From assembly GCA_009801015.1 (NCBI GenBank), contig VHZZ01004323.1, positions 37,934 through 80,164 of the forward strand: a DNA stretch of 42,231 bases, given 5' to 3'. The position numbers and the translations under genes were made by a program. Position 1 is the stretch's first letter, and every line of letters starts with the position of its first letter. The notes below the pieces were generated by a model. It saw only the letters and a program-made list of their open reading frames with translations. It did no database searches and was not told the origin of the DNA. Positions 12,681 through 22,632 of the stretch are shown one piece after another. This DNA is from Silene noctiflora (taxonomy: Eukaryota > Streptophyta > Magnoliopsida > Caryophyllales > Caryophyllaceae).

Positions 12681-13922
12681 TGATGTACCATATTTATATA
12701 CTCCTTTTGCCTCCCTTTATGCATTTTTGATGGTCTTATTATGCTATTTTGAGCCCATATGCATTGAATTTACTAGAATGGCAAACTTCCGATTAGTTTG
12801 GTAACTCATTTCATATATGGAGCTATATGGAGCCTTTTTGGGACATTCTGGAGCATAATAGACTAAGTCGGAATTACTCGGAGCATGACGGCATGGAAGG
12901 CAAGGAAAGAGAAGAAGAAGTCAAGAAAACGAAGCTGTACTCGACCGAGTATGTAAACACTCGGCCGAGTACAGGAAGCCTTTTGGAAAACTCGAAGACT
13001 GACGTACTCGACCGAGTGTCACTAATACTCGGCCGAGTATTGACTCCCGCTGGCAGACGGACTTTCCTTAATTGATTTGTTATCTTATTTCCTAATTACT
13101 ACTATAAATATCGGTTTTTGTAAACACAATTATTACGTTAGATTATCAGCTTTAAACCTAGTTTTAGCGCATTACTATTGGATTTACACACTTGTTCTTC
13201 AATCTTTTGAATTCGGTAATTACTTCTAGTTTAATTTCAGCATTCATTTATTATCCATTATTTTTATTGTTCATTACTTTTATGCTTTTAATTATGTTTT
13301 CAATCATGATTATTACCCTTATTTCCATCATTATGAGTAGCTAATTTCCTTTCTAGGGAAAAGGGGATCTAGGTTGATTAGAAGGGGATTAATGATCTAA
13401 ATTAATTGTGAAACTGCAAAGTTATCGTTTGACTATTGTTTTTATTCTAATTAATTGATTTAGGCCAGAATCATTAGTTAGTGTAGCGATTTGATAATTT
13501 CACCGACCGGGTTTTAATCAATATAGGCCACAATAATCAAATAGAGTTAGATTAATTATAGCAATCGCATGTTAATCTGAATCTAAAGGGCATAATTGAA
13601 TCGATAGATCTTGTGACCTTAGATAACTTAGTTGAACCTTTAATTGACTAAATTATATCCCCGGATAATTGACCTAGCGAACCCAATTCNCTAGATTTTT
13701 AATCATATTTGTTTGCAACCTTTATTTAATCGCATAATTAGTTAATTAGACAATTCACAAACAAAACCCCCAGAAAACTGTTACTTTAAGACGAACTAAA
13801 AAAATCACAAACGAACTAGATTTATAGCCTCCTTGTGGATACGATACCCTACTTACCGCTAGCTATTGTTAGTAGTATTTTAGGATTTCTTGATTTAGGG
13901 AAGACGACTTTTACCTTTATCA
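12681..13922. mobile_element. Solo LTR (gypsy/Athila-Tat-like) inserted in copia pol
   Basis: A 1,242 bp unit begins TGATGTACC and ends CTTTATCA. It is flanked by a perfect 5 bp duplication, TGATC (12676-12680 and 13923-13927). Removing the unit and one TGATC restores the copia reading WADDQDNFLSTGAY, which fixes the borders precisely. No internal retroelement coding is present, so it is a solo LTR left by recombination. Its 3' part (GGATACGATACCCTACTTACC, about 13836-13860) resembles Athila/Tat-type LTRs; that class assignment is inferred. It includes four ACTCGRCCGAGT palindromes. Confidence 0.88.
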
Positions 13923-14293
13923 TGATCAAGATAATTTTCTCTCCACAGGTGCCTACATTGTTTATCTTGATCGCAATCCGATTTCGTGGAACTCCAAAAA
14001 GCAACGCACCATAGCTCACTCCTCCACCAAGGCCGAGTATCGGTCAATTGCTAACATTGTCGCTAAGCTATATTGGCTTCAAATTTTGTTTCCTGAACTC
14101 AAGATTGTCATACCTTCACTCCGACTATCTTTTGTGACAATGTTGGTGCTACTAACTTATGTGTCAATCCCTTCTTCCATTTTAGGATGAAGTACCGTAC
14201 TCTTAACTTCCAATTTTATTCGTGAAAAGGTGCTCTGCCACATTGCGTGTTACCACGGTTAAAACTGACGATTAATTAGTAGATGCACTAAAA

Positions 14294-14690
14294 AGTGATA
14301 CGAGTACGAAAGCTAATAACGAATTTTAACGAACTTGAGACTTGTCACATGAGAAGCGTGACAAACGAACAACAACTAACGAAATAACAAGGATATTTAG
14401 TCCGTAGTTCTACCTCGAACTCGGTTCTAATAACAAAGAGATTGGAGCCCAATCCTCNAACTCCAATTCGAAGTACACTCTCAAATTTTGAAAGAAACAG
14501 TCAGTTTGTAAATTAGTAACTTTTTAAATTTCTCTAAAATCTGTCTAAAATAATAGCAGTTGTTTGGTTTATATAGGAATCGAACAAGGCTATCTTTTAG
14601 GTCACNCAAACTATCTCATAAAAATATTATTTGCTAAATAAAATAATATAAAATAAGGAAAGAAATAACAACTAGTTAAATCTAATATGC
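14294..14690. other. Unassigned ~400 bp insert splitting the copia pol C-terminus
   Basis: Copia-like translation stops at LVDAL near 14290 and resumes at SKIGLSQPP near 14694, where family members would have only about 15 residues between. The intervening DNA contains two N bases and no recognised motif. I could not define ends or target duplication, so whether it is a nested element or a rearrangement is open. Confidence 0.5.
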
Positions 14691-14745
14691 TGATGTTACT
14701 CTCCAAGATCGGACTTTCGCAACCGCCGTCCATCTTACGGAGGCA

Positions 14746-14965
14746 TGTTAAGCTAGCGTAAATCTTGTGATTGATGTTGTATTACTTATCTCTTCCTTGC
14801 AATTTATGATTACGGTTTTTCTTTGTAATCTTGTTAGTTGTCATATTTTTAGTGATCTTTTGCATATGTGTCATGTGAGATAGTTTATTAGCGTTGGTCA
14901 CTTGTATAAATACTCGGTGGATTATTAATAAAATCCTCAAACTTTTAGCTAATCGCATCCTCTAA
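14746..14965 (+). mobile_element. Probable 3' LTR of the decayed copia element
   Basis: Directly after the pol C-terminus a TGTTAAGC sequence starts, in the position and form of a copia 3' LTR. A TATAAATA box lies near 14905 and AATAAA-like tails around 14926-14931. The downstream limit is estimated; no 5' LTR is in the window to compare with. Confidence 0.5.
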
Positions 14966-15929
14966 AAAAAAAAAAGTTTCATAATGATGTACGAGATGTA
15001 ACACAAAGTTAAATTGATGTAAATAAATTAAATTTAGCTAATTACTAATTGATGAGGTCAACTATTTCATACATTTAACATGTCCCTTTCTTCACCCTTA
15101 CGTGCCCTAATTTGATGGGCTAACCTGCGAAAGAGAATGGTCGGCGCGCCTATGATGCAAAATGGGCTCCACTATGCGAATCCTGTAGGTTTGCCGTTAC
15201 AATATCAACTTGTCACTAACCACTTTTTAAAATGCTGTCACCAAGGCTTGCTATGACACCCTCTACCTATCATTTCACTTCGAAAATACATAGTAACAAA
15301 ATTTTAAGGGCTTTTTTTTATGGTTAATGTTGAAAAGTTTAATTTATTATTATTATTATTTTTTTTTTATTTTTTTATTTTTTTTTAAAAAAAGGATTTG
15401 GGTCAAAATTTGGAAGTAATATAGCCTATTAGACAAATAGAATGATCTAAGAGTACTTTTCGTACGGCTCAACACGTTTTTAGTGATTTTGATAATTAAT
15501 AAGTTTATGATGATAAAGTGTAGTGATTAAAAATTAGGTGAAAATATTAGGTGTAGGGGGTAAACTAGGCCGACCGTCCGAAACTACATCTTGTAATAGT
15601 ATTTTAGTCGATCAACTTGATAAAATGGGTCAAGACATGGGTAAACCGCTTTAGATTTGACATTTACGAAATTCATTCTATATAGACCCATTTTTCTTAA
15701 ATGGTTTTATAATACTCATTTTGTATCGGTTATTTGCTTATCTTTTATATTTTTTGTGATGATTATTTTAATTAAAAGTAAATAAATGATAGAGACAGGG
15801 CGAGTAACTTATTTCATTAACAATTAGTCTCGTGTAAAACTGTCTTACGATCGTTTAACCCCAGTATTTATTTATATTTCACTATTTTTTGTAATTATAA
15901 ACATTATTATCTTATGCAGTTATGCAGAT
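14966..15929. repeat. Intergenic DNA with TTA-repeat and T-rich low-complexity tract
   Basis: A (TTA)n run followed by a long T-rich tract is present around 15343-15386. Otherwise I see no genes; frames are short and AT-rich. Confidence 0.6.
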
Positions 15930-15934
15930 GTTAA

Positions 15935-16075
15935 CTACTAGTAGTTTAGTTAGTAGAGTAATAAAAGATGATACACATGACTTGGGTTCAAATCCAATCT
16001 GCAACAAAGTTACCCTTGTAACTCCGTTTACACCGAAAATAAACATTTTCTTATCTAAAAAAATCTTAAAAGAGA
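15935..16075 (+). mobile_element. Older tRNA-derived SINE-like sequence
   Basis: An A-box-like TAGTTTAGTTAGTAGAG stretch (about 15942-15958) is followed at 15985-15995 by GGTTCAAATCC, a good B box, then an unrelated body and an A-rich tail near 16058. The spacing suits a Pol III promoter, but a clean tRNA fold is missing, which suggests a diverged SINE rather than a tRNA gene. No clear target duplication was found. Confidence 0.5.
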
Positions 16076-16081
16076 GTTCAC

Positions 16082-16233
16082 AATAAAACCGTTGAATTGA
16101 GAACAAGAGCTAGCTCAAGTGGTAAAAGCTCTCTTACCCAACCATAAAGTTGGGGGTTCGATTCTCACCCGCGACATAGTGCCCTCATTTGAACCAAAAA
16201 TAAAAAAAAATAAAAAAATAAAACCGTTGAATT
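16082..16233 (+). mobile_element. Short tRNA-derived SINE with 17 bp target-site duplication
   Basis: The 17-mer AATAAAACCGTTGAATT occurs exactly at 16082-16098 and again at 16217-16233. Between them lies a ~118 bp body with A box TAGCTCAAGTGG (16111-16122), B box GGTTCGATTCT (16155-16165) and an A-rich tail (about 16194-16216). This is the structure of a SINE copied by target-primed reverse transcription. The perfect duplication indicates a fairly recent insertion. The tRNA-like head does not form a full cloverleaf. Confidence 0.85.
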
Positions 16234-16736
16234 AAAGATAACAACGTTGGGCAAACAGGCATCATTAGTAATCATTTCATATACTGGTGTCCCCAATTCC
16301 ATGCCTGCATCTGGAAAAATATTTTAATAAATTGAATTAATTAATCAAAAATCAAAAGAAATCCAGAAATTTGTCGACTTTTATTTGAGTTCGCTGTCAG
16401 TTTCTATAATGCTGCGTAAATAAAAGTAGTCCATATATTTAATTCAACCAATGAATTCAATAGATTTTCTTATGTTTTTCTTCTACCGTATTCACATTCT
16501 CCTGCACGTTTTATAACACACCAACTTTCTGTTTCTTCCTGTTTCCTGAATTTCAGACTTGTTATCCAATCATTTTTGCAATAAAATTCCAAAATTTAAT
16601 CTGGGTTTTAAATATATTTTGTTTTTCTCAAATGGGTTTCAACTTTTGATGAAAATGGGTTCCAAAATTTAATCTGGGTGTTCATTGATTTGTCATTTTT
16701 CCATGAATATTTGAGAGATTTAAAATAAAGTTTGCC

Positions 16737-16762
16737 TTTTTTTTTTTTTTTTTTTTTTTTTT
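16737..16762. repeat. Poly-T tract
   Basis: An uninterrupted run of about 26 T. It may be overestimated or underestimated by sequencing. Confidence 0.9.
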
Positions 16763-16846
16763 GTCAATTGGGTATTTCTGAAAGGTTGGAATTTATCAGT
16801 GCTGCAACATTCTCAGGTATGCAGTTATTTCTTCCAATTGGTTTCT

Positions 16847-16937
16847 TTTAAGACGGTTTCACACGAATACCACAAGTGTTGAAAGGTATTTGTCAAAAGA
16901 TTCATTTTATAATATTCTTGCGTAAGGCCGTCTTAAA
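16847..16937. mobile_element. Small MITE-like inverted repeat (AAGACGG family)
   Basis: TTTAAGACGG at 16847-16856 and its exact inverse CCGTCTTAAA at 16928-16937 bound about 91 bases. Flanking bases also show partial inverted similarity. It lies within the inferred leader intron of the GTD-binding gene. Confidence 0.5.
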
Positions 16938-17733
16938 CAAGAATTTGTGTATTTCTTCACCTTTGTTGGCTCATATATTAATGTTGTATATTTGCCTGAA
17001 CCTGAAAATGATTTATTGTAAGATAAATATATACAACACTGGGTGAATTTGTAGGAATGCAGCCTTACAGAATATGGGTGTTTGTGGTAGATGAATGCTA
17101 CATTCACCATGGTTGTCTGACAATTGACAAATGATTTTTGATACAATTTGAGTGCCTATGCCAATATAGAATTCCCACCCTTGCAAAGACAGCAGCTCGA
17201 CACGCGTTTACCAGGAGTTGGGTAATTCTCTGCTGGTCTCGAGCACGACTTGAGCCTTTACAGATGACATCATTTCGATCTTATTTTGTTTTAAACAGTT
17301 AATTGATACTTGGGGCTTGCTTGAGTTGTAGTACGTGATTGCTCTTAAGTAGTGGAGGTCGAAACAAAGGTGAAAATGAGGGAACTAATGGTGGTAAAGG
17401 AAGATGAGAAGATAGGGGTGCGGTGAGGGGACTACTTTGCCCATATGATGATAATGCCTTGTGCAGTTAGGGCGAGGTGTATAACTATGACCTCTCTTCA
17501 TCTCGTTCCTCTATCCACCACCACCACCATTTCCTCCTATGTTCTTCTGTTTTTTTGCTGTATTATTCTCATAGCAGTTATCCTCAGTCCAAGTAGCCCT
17601 TAGTTTGCTGATATTGTTGAGACACGAGAGTGTCAAGTGGTTGCATGGTTTATTGATCGATTTCCTCATATTTTGTGCAGCATACATTTTGCAGGGTAAA
17701 TTAGTGTTGATACAAATTTGAAACATACGAACA

Positions 17734-19877
17734 ATGGCTTCCTGTACTATGTCCCTAGGGACGCATGAGATTGATAATCTAAAGGAGACTCTCCATGCTC
17801 AACAAGAGCTCCTCCAGAAACTATACAATGAATTAGATGTGGAGAGAGAATCTTCTGCTACTGCTGCAGATGAAACTCTATCAATGATATTACGCCTCCA
17901 AGGTGAAAAGGCAGCCATGGAAATGGAGGCCAGCCAATATAAGAGAATTGCTGAGGAAAAGATGTGTTATGCTCAAGAAACGGTTGAAATTTTTCAGGAA
18001 CTTATTTACCAGAAGGAAATGCAAATTGCATCCCTTGCTTTTCAGGTTCAGGCTTACAGGTTCAAACTTGCTAGCTTAGGGTGTGATGACTTAGCTCCCT
18101 CCGAATTGCAATTTCCAGAGAATATGCTTTCAAGAAGGAATAATGGTTCGATGGGGGAAACAAGCGGTCAAACGTGTATTAGAAGGGGCAATTCTGTACC
18201 TCCTTTTCCGAATGGTTCAATGAGTAGACGCGCTTCAACTGAAGGAGCTAGGACCGAGTCATCATCTCCTAAAACATTGCAGGGAAATGGAATAGAACCT
18301 CCTCTAAGAAGGGAGAACACATCACTGGGAGACTTTAACTCGTACTGGGATGAGATAAAGAAGTTGGATGAGCGAGTTAAAGGGTTCGCTTGCTTAAATG
18401 ATATTTCTAGTTCTAGTTTGTTGAATCCACCAGAACGTGCAATATCTATTCGTGACCCTTCACCAGATAAATCTCCGGAGAAAAGGGTTTTCTCTGAATA
18501 CCCCGGAAAGATCCTTAATGTTCAAGCCTGTGGAGAATCTCCACGTTCACCAACCGTTCAGGATATCTTTGAAGTCCCTCAATGTCCAGAAGATGACCTA
18601 GGTTCTACTTCTCATGAGAAACAGAAGGATGAGTTGAGTTTAGAGAGGGAAACCATGAATGGGAAGGTAGATTCAGTGTGGAATGATGTATGGAAGTCCA
18701 ATCTCAAGGGGGGTATTGACTGGGAGAAGCAACCATTGCTATCTTCAGATGGTGATAGAAATTCACTGAAGCCGAAAGATGTAGAAGACAGAAGCGATTC
18801 GGAAAAGAAATCATTAAAGGATGGGAAGCTTGAGAAACTAAAGCTTTATAAACACCCGACTTATGGTGTCGCTGACTTTGAACTTCAGCAGTTTAACAGA
18901 AGACTTAAGCAACTTGAGGATGATAGGTTTGTCACCAGGGGGCGTGAAATCACTTTTGAAACAGGTGATGATGAGTTGAAATTGTTGAGGGAAATCATGG
19001 AGAGAGTTGAGGCAGTGCAGTCTGAGATAACGAGCTGGAGGATGAAAAAGCTACCTGCACCAGAAGATCGATCTTTTGGTTGCTTTAAGGAGGTATGCTT
19101 CTCGATTTTACCTGTCTACAACTTGATTTTTGAACGATCAACCTTTGAGACATGTCCAGATGGAAGGAATAAGAGGGAAACGGAAGGGGGGATTTCCCTT
19201 TTTTTCCTTCCTACTGAAAAGTGCAATTTCCATTGATTGGTTAATAAGTTGCCTTGGAGGGTAATTAAAGGGACCCATTTTTCTCCGTCCAGGCCAATTT
19301 AAAATCCTTAAAGCATAAGAACATGATTCCCTCCCCAGTCCCAGCTATCCCCTCCTTAAATAGTATCTCTTCAAATTTCTGTTCGATAGATTGGGCATCG
19401 AGCTTTAAGCAGTTGAAATAATCATAGAGACTTTATTGTTATCTTGAACTCTTATTATGGGAGTTGTGAATTATGAGATTAGTTACATTAAATTTCCCCT
19501 GATGTACTCTTCTGTGGGTAATTAGATTATTATTCCTTGACATAGAGATCATACTGTCTAGGAATCTGCTCGATAAAGGTTTTGCATTGAATATGGTTCA
19601 AGAAAATTTTATTATTACTGAATACTGTCTTGTTACTATATTCATCAATACTCACGAACATTAACGACTTTGCTAGGCTATCCTGATTTCAGATGAAATA
19701 TGATTCTTACATGGTGTAGTATAATCTTTTATGGCATATGGCTCTTTGATAGATTTCGTGTTACCAATTCTCCTTTTTCCTTTTCATCAATACGATTTTC
19801 ACTTATATCAATTGTTTTAATGAAGGTCCTCTTCTTTTTCTTCTAAACAGGTGATGTTCTGCTTTTTGCCTAAATGA
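17734..19877 (+). CDS. GTD-binding domain (DUF593) protein, myosin-binding-protein-like
   Basis: Two coding exons, 17734-19092 and 19851-19877, encode 461 residues. Residues about 12-105 form the GTD-binding (zein-binding, DUF593) coiled coil: ETLHAQQELLQKLYNELDVE, then AADETLSMILRLQGEKAAM and EIFQELIYQKEMQIASLA. A disordered Ser/Pro-rich middle follows, and a second coiled coil lies at about 385-440 (LQQFNRRLKQLEDDRF, LLREIMERVEAVQSEI). In Arabidopsis, proteins with this domain (MyoB family) bind the globular tail of myosin XI and act as cargo-vesicle receptors; this one has no obvious N-terminal membrane anchor, like the shorter MYOB7-type members. The donor AAGGAG|GTATGC and the acceptor at 19850, after a strong pyrimidine tract, give a final exon of eight codons (VMFCFLPK). 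That small exon is inferred from splice signals. Unspliced, the frame runs on to 19236. Nothing suggests decay. Confidence 0.88.
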
Positions 19878-20455
19878 TGCACATTCAACATTCATACCTA
19901 TACATTTGTACATGAACAAGGACGGTAATGACGGATTTCATATGAAAAAGGCCAAAAAAATTGTTCCAACATGATTTGATTTTTCCGGGGTGTATATACA
20001 GTGAAGAGTGAAGACCCAAGAATGCATGTTATATCTAGTGTTCGTCCGAGTCCTGAGTAATTTATATGTCTTGTTTTGTTCTCTTACAGCACATAGAATC
20101 TTTATATGTAGTTTCTCAGGAATATGTATAATCTATTATTTTGGTACAAAGTTTGGTGATTGATTGTGTAACTGTAAGTGTACTGTACTCTTCTTATTGA
20201 AATTGAAAAGAGTGAGAAACTAATGTATCAGAATATCAGATTAAGATTTAGTACAATTTTTGTGCAACTTTTCCAAGTTCCAAAATCTAACATGTTGCAA
20301 AATAGTTATCCTGCCTTATCTAGTGTATCAGTACTCGTTGCAAAATACTTGATTTTTTTGGAAAAATTTAACTGTGCAGAAGATGAAGTGATGGACTAAC
20401 AGAACAGCAGGAGGACGCAACACAAACAGTCCACAACAAATAAAAACAAATTTAT
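19878..20455. other. 3' UTR/intergenic DNA between the GTD-binding gene and tRNA-Leu
   Basis: No coding sequence recognised. The AT-rich stretch presumably holds the 3' UTR and polyadenylation signals of the upstream gene. Confidence 0.5.
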
Positions 20456-20539
20456 TGTCAGAAGTGGGATTTGAACCCACGCCCTCTTTCGAAGACCAGA
20501 ACTTGAGTCTGGCGCCTTAGACCACTCGGCCATCCTGAC
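20456..20539 (-). tRNA. tRNA-Leu (CAA)
   Basis: On the minus strand the 84-base sequence starts GTCAGGATGGCCGAGTGG and folds as a class II tRNA. The acceptor stem GTCAGGA pairs with TTCTGAC, with discriminator A at 20456. The anticodon stem CCAGA/TCTGG encloses loop CTCAAGT, giving anticodon CAA. A long variable arm follows, and the T arm contains GGTTCAAATCC. No intron is present. A short T run after the 3' end on this strand (near 20442-20446) would stop Pol III. It looks functional and lies between two plus-strand protein genes. Confidence 0.96.
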
Positions 20540-20639
20540 ATCTCTGCTATTTATTGCTTGCATTATTTATTTATATGATATTCTTATTCTCACAAATTCT
20601 TCCCTTCAAAAAAATAAAAAAACACACACAAGTTGTTCT

Positions 20640-22632
20640 TGTATATCTTACGCTTACCTAACGCCTCCTCCTTCCTTGGCGTCGATACGCGCCACCACGC
20701 TTACTTCAATTTGTAAGTTTTTCATATTTCCCCAAATCTCAAACCCTAATTCAATTAATTTTTCTGTAATTCTAGTTGTTTTACATTTTACAGTACTCTT
20801 AGTGTATATGAATGTTTACTTATAATTAGAAAAAAGGTAGGTTTTGTTTGTGTCCGTAGAGTACTTATTGTTTTTATAGATTCCGGTGATCCACATTTGT
20901 TCTTATGATGCTTAGTGTATCATCCTACTAACTTATCTCATTTATTTATTTCTATAGTTTGTAAAATCGGGTGTTTGGTTGTTGATATTAATTTACGGAC
21001 GATTCTTAGTAATCCCTGAGTCCTAATCATTTGGTTACTTTTTTACTTTTTGTGAGGGGTATTTTAATCGAAGGTTTAGTATTTAATGTTGGCCATGAAA
21101 TTTATGTAATAATAAAAATTATATTTTCTCTTGATTCTTGAATGTGCCACCACTCCATAAACTCTGTGTCTGCCATTGACATCATGGGCTGTGTTTGTGT
21201 TTGGTTCTTGTTCTGTCTTGGCCATGTTTGTTATGTTTTGGTAGGCTGGTTAGGTTAATCAGACTTGATTTCCATTACAAGATGTTAAGTATGCTTGATT
21301 TGCGAAACATGGAGGGGTTGTATTGCAATGTAATTCACCCACTTGGTTTTCTTTGTTTTCATTCCGGTCTTTGGCACTTGTTTATTGCTAATGAACTCTC
21401 GTTGATCTGGTTTACTTCAGGTTTCATAATGCCTTAGGGGTTGTCTTATTTTGATAGCTTTGCTGGGTGGTAAATGTTGTGCTAGGTTGCACCAATCATT
21501 TCATATTCGGTTGGGGTTTTCTGTTTAATAACGTATGTTGTGATGGGAATTGAACAACCTTGCTTTTCTTTCCTCCCTGGTTGCTTTCCAATCTATCAAA
21601 GCAATTTTGGCACTAAAAAATTGCTTTTTGCTAAAAAAAATTAGTGCGAAATTTATCAGGGCTCCTTGCGCTTCTCAACCACAGTAAGTTTTAAACTTTC
21701 TGTGTGTACATTTTTTTTTAGCCCCCCACCCCCACCACTCACCCACCCACACCCACACCCACACCCACGCCACCAGATTTTTAGGGTCTTTATTTGGAAG
21801 TTTTTATGTGTGCAAAATAGACTAGAGATTGGCGAATGACACAGATTATACATAAATTGATGAAATCAATTGAGAAAGAGAGCATGATAGTACAGACGAA
21901 CATATGTGCTGTATAGAGTTGTGAATACAATTGAAGGGATGCTAGAGAGAAAGAAAAGGGTTAGGGGTTTGATTAAAAAAGGGGTCGTGGTATGATGGAA
22001 GCTGAAAATAAGTGAAAGGGTATATTGGTATAACGATAATTTAATCACCCTCGGGTCGTAAACTGCTAATACTTCTTGCTCAAGGTCAATGAACTTTTGG
22101 CAAATTTTGGTAAAACTACTTCAAGATCATGATACGTTGTTGTGTTTCATTTATATTACGGAGTATTATTTATGTTATTACCTACTATTTGTGAGTGAAA
22201 TTTTGTGTTTTGTTATGTAAAAATTGACAAAATTTCGTTGGTAAATTGGGGATCCACAAGTTTTATGATGCTCCATTGCTATGTACGAGTATCATATATG
22301 CTCACTGTTCGGTCATCTAGTATTTTTTGTTTGGCAATTTCATAGAAGGCTGTATCTTTCAAGTTGTGCTTCACTCCTTTGGTTTTATTATAATTTGGGG
22401 CCTTAACTTTGCCTTTTGAACACAGCCTCTCAAATACATTGAACGGTCGTGGTCATCATCATTCAAGATTACTACTTTCCTTCTCTCTCTCTCTTACTGC
22501 TGATCTTTCTTTAGTATTTATATATCTATATTTTTGGTGGGAATTTACGAATCTGAGATGGAGTGATTTCATTGAAATTCATCAAGCTAAGTGTTTTGAA
22601 GTTACCCGGGATTGGAATCCAGATAAGAAAGA
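20640..22632 (+). other. Inferred MAT1 promoter, leader exon and leader intron
   Basis: The sequence around 20665-20712 (GC-richer, ending CAATTT|GTAAGT at 20712/20713, with CAAACCCTAA just after) looks like a leader exon and donor. An acceptor-like AATCCAG lies about 12 bases before the MAT1 ATG. Between them is 1.9 kb of T-rich DNA with no coding similarity, a CCCACA microsatellite near 21725-21770 and one TACGGAGTA motif at 22157. Boundaries are inferred. Confidence 0.45.
21724..21770. repeat. CCCACA-type microsatellite
   Basis: C-rich run with several CCCACA units (best around 21746-21768), strongly strand-biased in composition. Confidence 0.85.

Larger units (their letters stand above)
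12178..14745 (+). pseudogene. Decayed Ty1/copia pol (RT C-terminus, RNase H), interrupted twice
   Basis: From about 12178 the plus strand translates, across frame changes and stops, to the end of a copia reverse transcriptase (FSFKDLGSVSYFLGVEV, LLLSQQKYIVDLL, then LTRPDLAYATS) and the start of RNase H (LHAYSDAEWADD). It resumes after the solo LTR as DNFLSTGAYIVYL, NPISWNSKKQRTIAHSSTKAEY and VRxKVL-like residues to about 14290. The pol C-terminus SKIGLSQPPSILRR lies at about 14694-14744. The 5' part (gag, protease, integrase, most of RT) is absent. Stops (for example after YATS and in TDD*LVDAL) and frameshifts show it is inactive. The family assignment rests on the YFLGVE, SDAEWA and HSSTKAEYR-type copia motifs. 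Confidence 0.88.
16480..17733 (+). other. 5' leader of the GTD-binding gene with leader intron (inferred)
   Basis: A noncoding leader exon likely ends at ATTCTCAG|GTATGC (16815/16816). Acceptors TGTGCAG (ending 17680) and TTGCAG (ending 17694) lie 40-55 bases before the ATG at 17734. The leader region holds a 20 bp direct repeat (16587-16606 and 16660-16679, offset 73) and a run of about 26 T (16737-16762). Leader boundaries are inferred from splice consensus only. Confidence 0.5.

Noticed and set aside
12939..13038. CRISPR-like array from repeated 12-mers
   Set aside because: Eukaryotic LTR context, repeats too short, spacing irregular; they are palindromes in an LTR.
12277..13075. ORFs of about 80 codons at 12277 and 12827
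   Set aside because: The first is a shifted frame of copia RT; the second lies in the solo LTR.
16108..16180. tRNA gene on the plus strand
   Set aside because: A and B boxes are present but the acceptor and anticodon stems do not pair, and the unit has an A tail and target duplication, so it is a SINE.
20364..20400. Alternative last exon of the GTD-binding gene (CAG at 20379 giving KMK and stop)
   Set aside because: The acceptor at 19850 has a stronger pyrimidine tract, is nearer, and gives a more family-like hydrophobic ending.
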